Positions 8,272-17,581 are shown, numbered from the stretch's first letter. The stretch is 64,000 nt of DNA from Phytohabitans suffuscus (GCF_011764565.1 NZ_AP022871.1:3844320-3908319), one strand, 5' to 3'. The notes: a model not told the origin generated them from the sequence alone. Numbers and translations are program-made.

Positions 8272-10599
8272 TCAGGAGGTCCAATTCTCCGTCGCCGACG
8301 CCATGCGCTCCACGAACTGCTCGCCCAGGCGGGTCAGTGCGCCGCTGTCCTGGAGCGCCTCGACCGCGGCGAGGGTCCACGCCCGGTACTGGGCGTACGT
8401 GCGCCGCGCCGCCTCCTGGCCCGCGCCGCCCCGTGCGGCGCGACCGCGCCAGATCTCGGCGACCGCGAGGTGCGCGTACGTGCCCTGGAGCGCGCCCTCC
8501 ACCGGCCGCCGGTCGGGCCTCCAGCCGACCTTCAAGGTGGCGGTCGACTCGGGGTCGTAGAGGTCGTAGAGGTCGAGGACCGCGCCCAGCTTGCTGTGCT
8601 GAAACTCATGGACGATCATCACTGCGAGTGCGCGATGGTCGGTGAACGACGCCGCGACCGCGCCGAACGCGTCGCGAGCGGTGGAAGCGCGCATGTTTCC
8701 CGTGGCGTCCGCCTCCAGCGGCACGATCGCCCGAAGCCCTGCCTCAAGCCCGGCGACCTGCGCGGACGACTCCTCCTCGATCACCTTCCAGGCGAGCGCC
8801 AGCTCCTGGTGCCACGCCGCCTCGCCGGCGGCGTCCAGCGGCGAGGCGGTCGGCCAGCTGTGGCAGTCGCGGTCCGGATCGGAGTCTTCGAGCAGGATGT
8901 CGAGCCGGCTGTCGAAGACCCGCCGCACCGGACGCCAGTGCGCCGAGGGGACGCCGAGGTCGATCGCGAGCTTTTCGTCGCGGGTCTGCGCGGTGAGGCT
9001 CCGGTAGCCCAGCGATAGCCGAGCCGTGCCCTCGCTGTGGGAGGAGAGGCGCACCGTGCCAAGCGTCGGAAGGTAGATCGCGCCGTCGTGCACGGGCACG
9101 GACAGCTCGGCCTCCGTGTCGGCGAGCAGTGCCGCGGCCGCGGCGACCGTGGCAAGGTGCCCGGTCCGCTCAGGCCCGGTGTCGCGGAGGGTGGCCACGG
9201 CCCAGGAACGCAGGTAAGGGTGCGCCCCGACCCGCCGGACCGCCGCCGGGGTGTCGCGGTCGATGCCGGTGAGCAGGTCCCAGCCGTCCCGGCCGATGCT
9301 CCCCGCCGGGGCGCCCGCGGCGGCCTCGGCCAGCAACGCCCGGGTGATCGACAACTGCGTCTCGGCGAGCCAGCGGACAGCCGCCCCGTCGCCGAGGCCG
9401 ACCGCGATCTGGTCAAGGTGGTCGGAAGCCTGCGCGTCGTCTGCGGCCGACTGGACCATGTAAGCCTCCTCGGCGCGGTCGATGCGCGCGACAAGTGCCT
9501 TGAGATCCGCGCAGTAGACCGATGGATTGTCGAATCCCGAGCCGGCCCGGTATCGATGTGCGTACAGCCCGCCGCCGCAGCGCCGCACGATCGGGCACGC
9601 GCGGCAGGTGTCGCTCAGTCCGGCCAGCCCCAACTGGCGCTGATGTATGGCGGGATGGGTGGAGACCTCGTCGACCGAGTGGGTGTGGACGGACGCCCCG
9701 GTCTCCGGCGCGCCGTCGTAGGCGGTCTTGAGGGAGTCGGCCTGCTCCCAGGTGCCGTCGGTCTCGACGACCACGAGATCCGCGGCGTCGGAGCCGATCT
9801 GCTCGCTGCCGCTGCGGCCGCCGCCGGCGGTCGACAACAGCGAGTCGAACAGCCGTATCCGTGTCGGCCGACCATCCGCGGTCCAGCGCTGGAAGATCGT
9901 GGAAAGCCAGGTGGCGTACGGCGTCGAGTCACCGCCGGGACGGTGGGGCGGCGAATCCCACGTGGCGTGTGGCAGCAGGAAGTCGATGCGCGGAGGCGCC
10001 TGCGCCGCCAGTGCCTCGTAGACCGCGATGGGGTCGTTGCGCACGTCGATCGTGCAGAGGAGGCCGCCGTAGAGCGGGCGGTGCTCCGGCTGGCGCAGCA
10101 GTGCCAACGCGCGGAGCACGTGTGCGTGGCTGCTCGCGCCGTTGGTGAACCGCCGGTGCCGGTCGTTTGCCTCGCGGTCACCGTCGAGCGAAACGCCGAC
10201 CCGGACGTCGAACTCGCCGAGCAGGTCGCACACCAATGGCGTCAGGAGGACGCCATTGGTCTGCATCGACAGCCGCAGCCCGGTCGATGGCGCTATCGTC
10301 GCACGCAGCTCGGCCAGCACGGCCCGAAGGCCCTCATGACCGAGCAGCAGCGGCTCGCCACCGTGCAGGATCACGTTTACCCGAGGGAGTCGCCAAGCCG
10401 TGGCATGCTCGGCGATCCTCAGGGCCGACGCGCGGACCGTGGCTGGCTCCATCACCCTGCTTTTGCGGCGCCAGCTCTGGTCTGCCTGCTCGAACACGTA
10501 GCAGTGATCACATGCAAGATCACAACGCCCGTGCACCTTGAGCACGAACTGGCTGATGGGGTGCGGCCCGCCGACGAGGTCGCCCGCCGGTTGGCGCAT
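8272..10599 (-). CDS. fxsB: Radical SAM/SPASM cyclophane maturase FxsB with HExxH extension
   Basis: Maturase of 775 residues predicted to crosslink an aromatic side chain of FxsA. The radical SAM cluster motif CDLACDHC binds [4Fe-4S] through C26, C30 and C33. A SPASM-type cysteine region follows near residues 320-370, including CRACPIVRRC and a later Cys in SVYCADL. The C-terminal ~400 residues form the extension typical of FxsB. In many relatives this extension is described as inactivated, but here HEFQH is intact (H664, E665, H668) inside VMIVHEFQHSK. Related HExxH domains are linked to 2-oxoglutarate-dependent peptide beta-hydroxylation, so a second modification is possible. The ATG shares one base with the fxsA stop (TGATG), implying translational coupling and matched production of substrate and enzyme. 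Confidence 0.92.
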   Translation of the reverse strand: MRQPAGDLVGGPHPISQFVLKVHGRCDLACDHCYVFEQADQSWRRKSRVMEPATVRASALRIAEHATAWRLPRVNVILHGGEPLLLGHEGLRAVLAELRATIAPSTGLRLSMQTNGVLLTPLVCDLLGEFDVRVGVSLDGDREANDRHRRFTNGASSHAHVLRALALLRQPEHRPLYGGLLCTIDVRNDPIAVYEALAAQAPPRIDFLLPHATWDSPPHRPGGDSTPYATWLSTIFQRWTADGRPTRIRLFDSLLSTAGGGRSGSEQIGSDAADLVVVETDGTWEQADSLKTAYDGAPETGASVHTHSVDEVSTHPAIHQRQLGLAGLSDTCRACPIVRRCGGGLYAHRYRAGSGFDNPSVYCADLKALVARIDRAEEAYMVQSAADDAQASDHLDQIAVGLGDGAAVRWLAETQLSITRALLAEAAAGAPAGSIGRDGWDLLTGIDRDTPAAVRRVGAHPYLRSWAVATLRDTGPERTGHLATVAAAAALLADTEAELSVPVHDGAIYLPTLGTVRLSSHSEGTARLSLGYRSLTAQTRDEKLAIDLGVPSAHWRPVRRVFDSRLDILLEDSDPDRDCHSWPTASPLDAAGEAAWHQELALAWKVIEEESSAQVAGLEAGLRAIVPLEADATGNMRASTARDAFGAVAASFTDHRALAVMIVHEFQHSKLGAVLDLYDLYDPESTATLKVGWRPDRRPVEGALQGTYAHLAVAEIWRGRAARGGAGQEAARRTYAQYRAWTLAAVEALQDSGALTRLGEQFVERMASATENWTS

Positions 10600-10775
10600 C
10601 AGATCGATGAGTTGAAAGCGGCTACGTCGATCTTGGGTGTTACGGCACCGTGGTCGACAATCCGCCGCCTGATCGCGGTGACTTGCTGAACCCCGGACAA
10701 CGCGTGCAGTGGCGCCTCGCGAATGCTGTCGAGCGAGGCTAGCAGGCTATTGGTCCTAGTGGGTCTGACGTCCAC
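10599..10775 (-). CDS. fxsA: FxSxx-COOH cyclophane RiPP precursor peptide FxsA
   Basis: Small ribosomally made peptide, 58 residues from the preferred start, ending VAAFNSSI. The last five residues FNSSI fit the F-x-S-x-x-COOH signature exactly; FxsB-type enzymes crosslink Phe to the residue two positions later, which here is Ser. Start choice: the GTG at 10775 has GGGAG (10782-10786) six bases upstream, whereas a longer frame from a TTG at 10871 (90 residues) has no ribosome binding site. The leader is Leu/Asp/Arg-rich (NSLLASLDSIREAPLHAL), like the leader that maturases recognise. There is no signal peptide and no dedicated exporter or leader protease nearby, so the product may stay cytoplasmic and act with FxsC and FxsT. 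That last step is inference. Confidence 0.88.
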   Translation of the reverse strand: MDVRPTRTNSLLASLDSIREAPLHALSGVQQVTAIRRRIVDHGAVTPKIDVAAFNSSI

Positions 10776-11142
10776 TATGGGCTCCCGAGGATTGTCGAAG
10801 TAAGAACAGGCCTTGATCACGGGGCAATCGAGGTCAAATGCCGGTTCAGTGTAGAGAACATTTCCAGACAAGCTGGCAGCGACTCGGCGAGAGGGTCACC
10901 GAGCCACGACACGACTGTCGAGTCTAAGGCACCAAGGCACCCCCACAAGACCCACTCAGGTAGCCACTTCGTCACGACACGTAGAGCTTGCCACTTATGG
11001 TTTCGTGATGTCCCCAGCTTCCAAGAAGTCGACTCGAACGAGCCGGTCGACTGTATGGGGGGCATGATCGGCGGCCCGCCGTCGGATGAACGCTTAATCG
11101 AGCGCATGGATTGTCTGTGCTTCGATGAAGCGGGAGGTCGGC
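10776..11142. other. Divergent promoter region between fxsA and NACHT gene
   Basis: 367 bases between two divergently read starts. It must hold the promoters of the fxsAB transcript and of the NACHT-HEAT gene. Short open frames across it have no ribosome binding sites. I could not fix -35/-10 boxes or a convincing operator. Confidence 0.45.
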
Positions 11143-14100
11143 GTGAGCCCTATCAAGCGTTGGTCGATCGTCTGCCTGGCCGCGATCTCTTCCTTCTCCG
11201 GGTGCTGGGCGATCTGTCAACTCGTCATTGGCCTGGGCGGTGACGGCCCTACGGCCATCGCCGGTGCCCTCATGGCAATCGTGACCTTGCTCGGTGCGGC
11301 CTGGGCTTCGCAGCCGCTCGACGGTCAACGGGGCAATCCACCACGCCTGACCTCGTCGACCGGCGCCGGTTCCGCGGTCCGAAAGGAGTACCTGCGCCGG
11401 GTGAGGCAGCACTACAGCAAGGTCGACATGGATGTGCTCACCCCCTCGCGTGACCATGAAGACCACGCGCCGGTGCTACTGACCGAAATCTTTGTCGCCC
11501 AGCAGGTCAAATCCGATCCCCCTCCGGTGGAGCTGCCGAGAGAGGTGACGCTGCGCCTGCGGGAGACCGACGTGCCCGACAGCCGTCCCCTTCCCGAGGG
11601 TGTGAGCCAGGCAGACCTCGACCGGGTCCGCCAGTACGAGCAGCGCGCTCCGGTCGACATCCTGCCGCTCGTCGCCAGCGGCGAGCACCACCTGGTGCTG
11701 CTCGGTGATCCCGGATCCGGAAAGTCGACACTGGCCAGATACCTCGTACGCGCGTTGGCCGAGCCGGACCTGACCGGACCGCTGGCCTCGCTCAAGGGCT
11801 GGCTGCCACTGCTGATCGAGCTGCGGGAGTACGCCCAGCACGGCAGCGGACCCGCCGTCCGGGACTTCCTCGACTTCCTCGAGCACCAGCATCAGCAGCA
11901 GGGGCTGGGGCTGCCTCGCGGAGCGATCGAGACGTACCTGGAAAAGGACGGTCGCGCCCTGGTCGTGTTCGACGGCCTCGACGAGATCTTCGACGCCGCC
12001 CTGCGAGACCGGGTCGCGCGGCAGGTCTCGACGTTCGCGGAGCGCTATCCCCACGCGCGGATGGTCGTCACCTCCCGCCCGGTCGGGTATCAGCGCTCGG
12101 CACTCGAAGCGGGCGGATTTCGGCGGTACAAGCTGCAGGACCTGGATATCTCCCGGATACGGGAATTCGTCGGTCGGTGGTATGCGATCGCCCGGCTGGA
12201 CAACCCGACCGAGGCGGACCGGCTCAAACGGCGCCTGATCGAGGCGATCGAAGGCTCGGCCCCGGTCGCCGAGCTGGCGGGAAACCCCATGCTCCTGACG
12301 ATTCTGGCGATCATCGGGCGTCGCCGCAGCCTGCCCCGCGATCGGGCCTCCGTCTACAAGCACGCGGTGAACGTGCTGGTGGAGCAGTGGGACCCGCGGC
12401 GGTTTCTGGCGAATATGGCGGAAGGAATCACCTATCTGCATCCGGCCGACCGGCTGGAGATGCTCCGCCTGATCGCGCGCCGGCTACAGGACAGTCCGGC
12501 GGGTCTGTCCGGAAACTTCATTACCAGCGAAGATCTCATGGCGGAGTTCGCCAACTTCCTCCAGATGCGCGATCCGACAAACATTTCCCGTGGTCAGGCC
12601 GGTGCGGCGGCGGAGCGGATGGTGCGGCAGTTTCACGACCGGAGCTTCATCCTGAGCCGCTTCGGCGGTGAGGTGTACGGCTTCGTCCACCGTTCCTTCC
12701 TCGAATACCTGACCGCCGCCGACATCGTCCATCGCTTCAACAAGGAGCACCTGCTCAGCGACGAGGAGCTGATCGACGGCTACTTCGGTCGCCGGTGCCG
12801 CGACCAGTCCTGGCACGAGGTGCTGCAGCTGACCACCGGGATGCTCGACGAGCGCTTCGCCAACCGGGCCGTCCTGCGGATGCTCGACGCCGATCCGCAC
12901 TGGGCGGCGAGTGACGACGTCGAGCCCCACCACATCCTCGTGGCGATCCGGTGCATCGGCGAGGTCCGCAAGATCACCCTCTTGGCCGAAGCCTGCACGG
13001 CGGCTGTCGAGCAGGTCATCCGCATGCTCGCCATCGCCCATCGCCGGATGACCCGCACCTTCAGCGACTCGCTCAACCGGGCCATCGGGCAGTCGGTACT
13101 CCCGGTCTTCGCGACCTTCGCACCGTACTGGCCGGGGCGTGAGCGATACCTGACCTGGTTTCTGCGCAACGGCTTCGTCGAGGCGGACGACCCGGCGACC
13201 TGCCTGACGGCCACCCGGGTGGCCGTCACGCTCTGCGGCGACGATCCGGCACTTCGCGAGTTCCTGCTCATCCAGGCGCGGCGGGGCTGGAGCGTCCACC
13301 ATCGGGCAGCCGCCGGCACGGCGCTGGCGCAGAGGTGGGCGGGCGACCCGCGCGGTCAGGCGGTCGTACGGGCGCAGTGCGGCACGGATCCGAGCTGGGA
13401 GGTGCGCCACAGCGCGCTGCGGGCGGTCGTCAGCGTCCTCCCGGGCGACGCCAACACACTGGACCTGCTCCGGGAACGCGTGGTGGTCGAGGAGCACGGT
13501 GACATCCGCCGCACCGCCGTACGGGCGCTGGCCGCTCACTGGCATGCGGACCCGGAGACGCTGCCGCTGTTGAAGGAGCTGGCTGACCGGGACCGTCACG
13601 AGGAGGTCCGGCTGGCCGCCCTGGAAGCGATCGGCGCCTGGTGGCGCGAGGATGCCGCGACCGCCGACCTGTTGAGGAGCAAAGCCACCACGGACTCACA
13701 CGAGAGCGTGCGCCGCGGGGTACTGCTCGCGATCGCCTCGGCATGGCCGGACAAGGCGAGCAGTTCGCAGCTGCTCAAGAACCGGGCGACGGTGGATCCG
13801 AGCACGGATGTCCGCCGGGCGGCGGTCACCGCGGTGGCCACGTGCTGCTCCGGAAAGTCCTCGCTCGAGTGGCTCCGCACCCGGGCCGCCTCGGACGGCG
13901 AGCCGAGCGTCCGCCAGGCCGCGGTGCTCGCGATCGGCGACGGGTGGCCGGAAAGCACCGAGGCCCTGTCGTCCCTTGTGGACCGGCTGGGCGACCGGAG
14001 CCCCGAGGTGCGCCACGCGGCCGTCCAGACGATCGGTGCCGGCCGGTTCGGTACGAGCGAGGCCGCCACCTCGCTGCGGCGGGTGGGTGAGTTCGACGTC

Positions 14101-15183
14101 AGCCCGGACGTACGGCAGGCCGCGCTGGAGGCGGTCGCCACGCATCTTCGGCACGACGAGGAGGTGCGCCAGTGGCTGCGGGAGCGGGCCGAGTGCGATC
14201 CGCAGGCATACGTGCGCAGCACCGCGGTCCGGCTGGTGGCGGACGAGTGGAACGGCGACCCGCCGATCGAGATGTGGCTTCACGAGACCGCGTCGAGAAA
14301 CGCCTCGTCCCTGGTACGCCGCTCGGCCGTACAGGCGATCGCGACGGCCGGGCGGGACGACCCGGACACGCTCCCGGTGCTGCTCCGGCGCGGCGTGAAC
14401 GATCAGGACATCGACGTCCGGCTGACCGCGATGCGGTACGTCGCGGACAGCTGGGCTGACGACGCCCGCACCCAGCCGTGGCTTCGCGAGCGATGCGTCG
14501 AAGACCCGTCCGAAGACGTGCGCAACCTCGCCATGCGCACCCTCGTGGCCCGCTGGCACGACGACCCGGAGACGCTTCCGCTGCTGCGCGAGCGCGCCCA
14601 GGCCGACCAGCACGAGTACATCCGGCGCGCGGCGGTCTGGATGGTCGCCGACGGCTGGCCGGACGCGCCGGGTTCGCTGCCGCTGCTGCGCGAGCGTGCG
14701 GCGGGCGACCGCCACGAGATCGTGCGCCGCGCGGCGACACAGGCGATCGCGGTCGGTTGGCACGACGACCCGCAGACCCTGCCGCTGCTGCTGGGCCAGG
14801 CGCGGAACGACGAGCACGAGCACGTACGGGCGGGGGCGGTGCGAGCCATCGCCAGCGGCTGGCACGACGCGCCGGAGACCTTCGCGATGCTGCTCCAGCG
14901 CGTGACGGTGGATACGCATCAGGCCGTCCGGCTGCTCGTACTCCAGATCATCGTCTCCGGCTGGGCGGCGCTGCCGCAGACGCGACAAGCGGTCGAGCGG
15001 GTCGTGAGCGAGGACACAGCGCCGGCGGTGCGGCTGACCGCCGTCCAGGCGCTGCGCCGCCACTGGCTCGCCAACCCGGCCACGGGCCGCCTGCTACAGC
15101 GGCTGGCGGCCGACGACACCGACGCGGAGGTGCGTCACGCCGCCGGATCGGACAGGGGCGGGGAGCTCCTCCTGGACTCATGA
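11143..15183 (+). CDS. Membrane-anchored NACHT ATPase with C-terminal HEAT repeats
   Basis: STAND-class NTPase of 1346 residues. Two predicted membrane helices lie at about residues 8-31 and 37-56. The NACHT core has Walker A GDPGSGKST near residue 188 and Walker B with ALVVFDGLDEI near residue 272, followed by a helical NACHT-associated region. From about residue 706 to the end there are about 18 HEAT-type repeats of roughly 35-45 residues, each with a VRxxAVxAI-like helix. NACHT proteins act as ligand-triggered oligomerising switches, many in antiviral defence; here the HEAT solenoid would be sensor and membrane anchoring points to an envelope role, both inferred. The GTG at 11143 follows GGGAGG by five bases; an ATG at 11125 lacks such a site. 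It is divergent from fxsA. Confidence 0.88.
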   Translation: MSPIKRWSIVCLAAISSFSGCWAICQLVIGLGGDGPTAIAGALMAIVTLLGAAWASQPLDGQRGNPPRLTSSTGAGSAVRKEYLRRVRQHYSKVDMDVLTPSRDHEDHAPVLLTEIFVAQQVKSDPPPVELPREVTLRLRETDVPDSRPLPEGVSQADLDRVRQYEQRAPVDILPLVASGEHHLVLLGDPGSGKSTLARYLVRALAEPDLTGPLASLKGWLPLLIELREYAQHGSGPAVRDFLDFLEHQHQQQGLGLPRGAIETYLEKDGRALVVFDGLDEIFDAALRDRVARQVSTFAERYPHARMVVTSRPVGYQRSALEAGGFRRYKLQDLDISRIREFVGRWYAIARLDNPTEADRLKRRLIEAIEGSAPVAELAGNPMLLTILAIIGRRRSLPRDRASVYKHAVNVLVEQWDPRRFLANMAEGITYLHPADRLEMLRLIARRLQDSPAGLSGNFITSEDLMAEFANFLQMRDPTNISRGQAGAAAERMVRQFHDRSFILSRFGGEVYGFVHRSFLEYLTAADIVHRFNKEHLLSDEELIDGYFGRRCRDQSWHEVLQLTTGMLDERFANRAVLRMLDADPHWAASDDVEPHHILVAIRCIGEVRKITLLAEACTAAVEQVIRMLAIAHRRMTRTFSDSLNRAIGQSVLPVFATFAPYWPGRERYLTWFLRNGFVEADDPATCLTATRVAVTLCGDDPALREFLLIQARRGWSVHHRAAAGTALAQRWAGDPRGQAVVRAQCGTDPSWEVRHSALRAVVSVLPGDANTLDLLRERVVVEEHGDIRRTAVRALAAHWHADPETLPLLKELADRDRHEEVRLAALEAIGAWWREDAATADLLRSKATTDSHESVRRGVLLAIASAWPDKASSSQLLKNRATVDPSTDVRRAAVTAVATCCSGKSSLEWLRTRAASDGEPSVRQAAVLAIGDGWPESTEALSSLVDRLGDRSPEVRHAAVQTIGAGRFGTSEAATSLRRVGEFDVSPDVRQAALEAVATHLRHDEEVRQWLRERAECDPQAYVRSTAVRLVADEWNGDPPIEMWLHETASRNASSLVRRSAVQAIATAGRDDPDTLPVLLRRGVNDQDIDVRLTAMRYVADSWADDARTQPWLRERCVEDPSEDVRNLAMRTLVARWHDDPETLPLLRERAQADQHEYIRRAAVWMVADGWPDAPGSLPLLRERAAGDRHEIVRRAATQAIAVGWHDDPQTLPLLLGQARNDEHEHVRAGAVRAIASGWHDAPETFAMLLQRVTVDTHQAVRLLVLQIIVSGWAALPQTRQAVERVVSEDTAPAVRLTAVQALRRHWLANPATGRLLQRLAADDTDAEVRHAAGSDRGGELLLDS

Positions 15184-15278
15184 TCCGCTCGCCGTCCGCG
15201 GTGATGCTCGCGAATGGGCGTCGCGCGTCCGGCTATCGCTGAGTTATGGTGTGGTAACGCCGACATGGCGTAGCACCG

Positions 15279-15351
15279 GTCGAGAGGCGCTGCAACGGGT
15301 CTGAGAGCCCGCCACGCTCGACGCGGTTGCCGGGTTTGAAGGGCGCCTCCT
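15279..15351 (+). promoter_or_regulatory. SAH (S-adenosylhomocysteine) riboswitch
   Basis: Structured leader directly upstream of ahcY. P1 is a perfect pairing of GAGGCGC (15283-15289) with GCGCCTC (15343-15349). The conserved segment GCGCTGCAAC follows the 5' arm, a CGGG/CCCG hairpin lies inside, GCAAC (15292-15296) can pair with GTTGC (15326-15330), and GCTCG (15316-15320) supplies the pseudoknot partner. AAGGGCGCC closes the motif. This matches the SAH riboswitch class, which switches on ahcY when SAH accumulates. The ribosome binding site GAGGAGG follows at 15355-15361. Confidence 0.88.
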
Positions 15352-15373
15352 ACAGAGGAGGTGTCCTCTTCGC

Positions 15374-16855
15374 ATGTCGTTCTCCATCCAAGAGCCAAAC
15401 GGTTCCATCCAGAAGCTCAACGGGGTCGAGTTCGCTGTTCGCGACCTGTCGCTGGCCGACTTCGGCCGGCACCAGATGCGCCTCGCCGAGCAGGAGATGC
15501 CGGGTCTGATGGCGATCCGGCAGGAGTTCGCCGAGCAGCAGCCCCTGCGCGGTGCCCGGGTCGCGGGCTCGCTGCACATGACCATCCAGACCGCGGTGCT
15601 GATCGAGACGCTGGTGGCGCTCGGTGCCCAGGTGCGCTGGGTCTCCTGCAACATCTTCTCCACCCAGGACGAGGCGGCGGCCGCGGTCGTCGTCGGTCCG
15701 GATGGGACGGTCGAGGCGCCGTCCGGCACCCCGGTGTTCGCCTGGAAGGGCGAGACGCTGGAGGAGTACTGGTGGTGCACGATGCGGCTGTTCGACTTCG
15801 GCGACGGCCAGGGGCCAAACATGATCGTCGACGATGGCGGTGACGTCACGCTGCTGGTGCACAAGGGCGTCGAGTTCGAGACCGCCGGGGCGGTGCCGGA
15901 GGCGCAGGAGGACGACCACGAGGAGTACCGGCTGATCCTGGAGTCGCTGCGGGGCAGCTTCGCGGCCGACGCCAAGCGGTTCACCCGGCTCGCGGCGGGC
16001 ATCCGCGGTGTCTCCGAGGAGACCACCAACGGCGTGGCCCGGCTCTACCGGCTGGCCCGCGAGGGTCGGCTGCTCTTCCCGGCGATCAACGTCAACGACT
16101 CGGTGACGAAGTCGAAGTTCGACAACAAGTACGGCATCCGCCACTCGCTTGTGGACGGCCTCAACCGCGCCACCGACGTCATGCTCGGCGGCAAGCTCGC
16201 GGTGGTCTGCGGCTTCGGCGACGTCGGCAAGGGCGCGGTCGAGTCGCTGCGTGGCCAGGGCGCGCGGGTCGTCGTCACCGAGATCGACCCGATCTGCGCG
16301 CTGCAGGCCGCGATGGAGGGCCTGCAGGTCGTGGAGCTCGACGACGTGATCGAGCAGGGTGACATCTTCGTCACCACGACCGGCGGCACCGACATCATCA
16401 TGGCCGACCAGATGGCCCGGATGAAGCACAACGCGATCGTCGCGAACGTCGGTCACTTCGACACCGAGATCGACATGGCCGGGCTCGCGCGCGTGCCCGG
16501 CATCGTGAAGACCGAGGTCAAGCCGCAGGTGCACGAGTGGCTCTTCCCGGACGGGCACGCGATCCTGGTGCTCTCCGAGGGGCGCCTGATGAACCTCGGC
16601 AACGCGACCGGTCACCCGAGCTTCGTGATGTCCAACTCGTTCACCAACCAGACCATGGCGCAGATCGAGCTGTTCACGAAGCAGGGCGAGTACGAGACCA
16701 AGGTCTACACGCTGCCGAAGCACCTCGACGAAAAGGTGGCCAGGCTGCACCTCGACGCGCTCGGCGTGCGGCTGACCACGCTCACGAAGAAGCAGGCGGA
16801 GTACCTCGGCGTCGACGTCGAGGGGCCGTACAAGTCGGACCACTACCGCTACTGA
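15374..16855 (+). CDS. ahcY: Adenosylhomocysteinase
   Basis: S-adenosyl-L-homocysteine hydrolase of 493 residues, full length for the bacterial type. It reversibly splits SAH into adenosine and homocysteine, relieving product inhibition of methyltransferases and feeding homocysteine to MetE (encoded at 44.3-46.4 kb). Visible signatures: [13 protein letters not shown] in the substrate domain, the catalytic stretch [16 protein letters not shown], the NAD-binding Rossmann motif GFGDVGKGA, and the C-terminal tail KSDHYRY that closes the neighbouring subunit's cofactor site. The ATG lies 22 bases after the riboswitch P1 and is preceded by GAGGAGG. Expression is probably induced by SAH. The gene stands alone and ends at a strong bidirectional terminator. 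Confidence 0.98.
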   Translation: MSFSIQEPNGSIQKLNGVEFAVRDLSLADFGRHQMRLAEQEMPGLMAIRQEFAEQQPLRGARVAGSLHMTIQTAVLIETLVALGAQVRWVSCNIFSTQDEAAAAVVVGPDGTVEAPSGTPVFAWKGETLEEYWWCTMRLFDFGDGQGPNMIVDDGGDVTLLVHKGVEFETAGAVPEAQEDDHEEYRLILESLRGSFAADAKRFTRLAAGIRGVSEETTNGVARLYRLAREGRLLFPAINVNDSVTKSKFDNKYGIRHSLVDGLNRATDVMLGGKLAVVCGFGDVGKGAVESLRGQGARVVVTEIDPICALQAAMEGLQVVELDDVIEQGDIFVTTTGGTDIIMADQMARMKHNAIVANVGHFDTEIDMAGLARVPGIVKTEVKPQVHEWLFPDGHAILVLSEGRLMNLGNATGHPSFVMSNSFTNQTMAQIELFTKQGEYETKVYTLPKHLDEKVARLHLDALGVRLTTLTKKQAEYLGVDVEGPYKSDHYRY

Positions 16856-16869
16856 CCCGACCCTGAGGC

Positions 16870-16900
16870 CGCCCGGGTCCGTCCACATCGGACCCGGGCG
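16870..16900. terminator. Bidirectional rho-independent-type hairpin
   Basis: Perfect 12-base stem CGCCCGGGTCCG (16870-16881) with CGGACCCGGGCG (16889-16900) and a seven-base loop, midway between the convergent ahcY and the gene ending at 16923. There is no U tract, which is common in actinomycetes. Confidence 0.8.
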
Positions 16901-16922
16901 AGCCGCCGGAGTGGCTGCCAGG

Positions 16923-17507
16923 TCAGCGCAGCGCGGCGATGATGGGATCGATCACATCGAGCGCCTTGAAGCCGGCGCGGCTCAGCTTGTCGTCCTCGCG
17001 CAGGTCGTCGAGCCGTTTCGCCAGGTCGCGGAGGCGGTCCACGGCCTTTTCGGTCCGCCCGTTCTGCACGGAGACCGCGATCCCGGAGACCATCCGCCGC
17101 AGGTCGCGGCCGGCCCGCGCGTCCAGGTCACCGCTGTCGACCAGCTGCTGGACGGTGGTCGCGAACGCGGCGAGGCGGTCGATGGCGCTGGCCGGTGTAC
17201 GCCTTGGTGTGGGTGACGGAGTGGGCGGCGCGGTGGTGGGTGGCGCCTTCGTCGGCGTGGCCGCCGGCTCCGTGGTCGCGGGCGCGCCGCCGACCAGTAC
17301 CGCGGCGGCGGGGCGCTCGGTGTCCCGGCTGGCGATGACGGCCACCACGGTCACCGCCGTGAGCAGGATCAGCGCGCCGGACGCGACGCTGACCCACCAC
17401 TGCCGCAGCCATGCCCGCGCGGTCGGCCGGTCTGGCAGCCAGGCCGGCAACCACTCGGGCAGCTCGGTGCGCATCCGGTGTCGACCGGTATGCCCGCCGT
17501 CGGCCAT
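16923..17507 (-). CDS. Single-pass membrane protein, function unknown
   Basis: Protein of 194 residues. It has a cytoplasmic N-terminus of about 40 residues rich in Trp and Arg, one membrane helix (SGALILLTAVTVVAVIA, about residues 42-58), a Thr/Pro-rich spacer (about 75-105), then a helical extracytoplasmic domain with many Arg, Asp and Leu residues. The ATG at 17507 follows GGAG by seven bases; the frame stays open further upstream, but that part overlaps the LuxR gene in another frame and does not look like coding sequence. The gene begins 74 bases after the LuxR regulator and may share its transcript. I do not recognise the family. Confidence 0.75.
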   Translation of the reverse strand: MADGGHTGRHRMRTELPEWLPAWLPDRPTARAWLRQWWVSVASGALILLTAVTVVAVIASRDTERPAAAVLVGGAPATTEPAATPTKAPPTTAPPTPSPTPRRTPASAIDRLAAFATTVQQLVDSGDLDARAGRDLRRMVSGIAVSVQNGRTEKAVDRLRDLAKRLDDLREDDKLSRAGFKALDVIDPIIAALR

Positions 17508-17581
17508 CTGTCCGCTCCATCTGCCCGAACCAACGATGAGCTGCCCGTACCAACGGAAGAGCGCGCGGCGCCCCGCAGACG

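Noticed and set aside
9037..10689. 550-codon plus-strand frame opposite fxsB
   Set aside because: Covers the radical SAM gene in antisense, with no family resemblance and no ribosome binding site.
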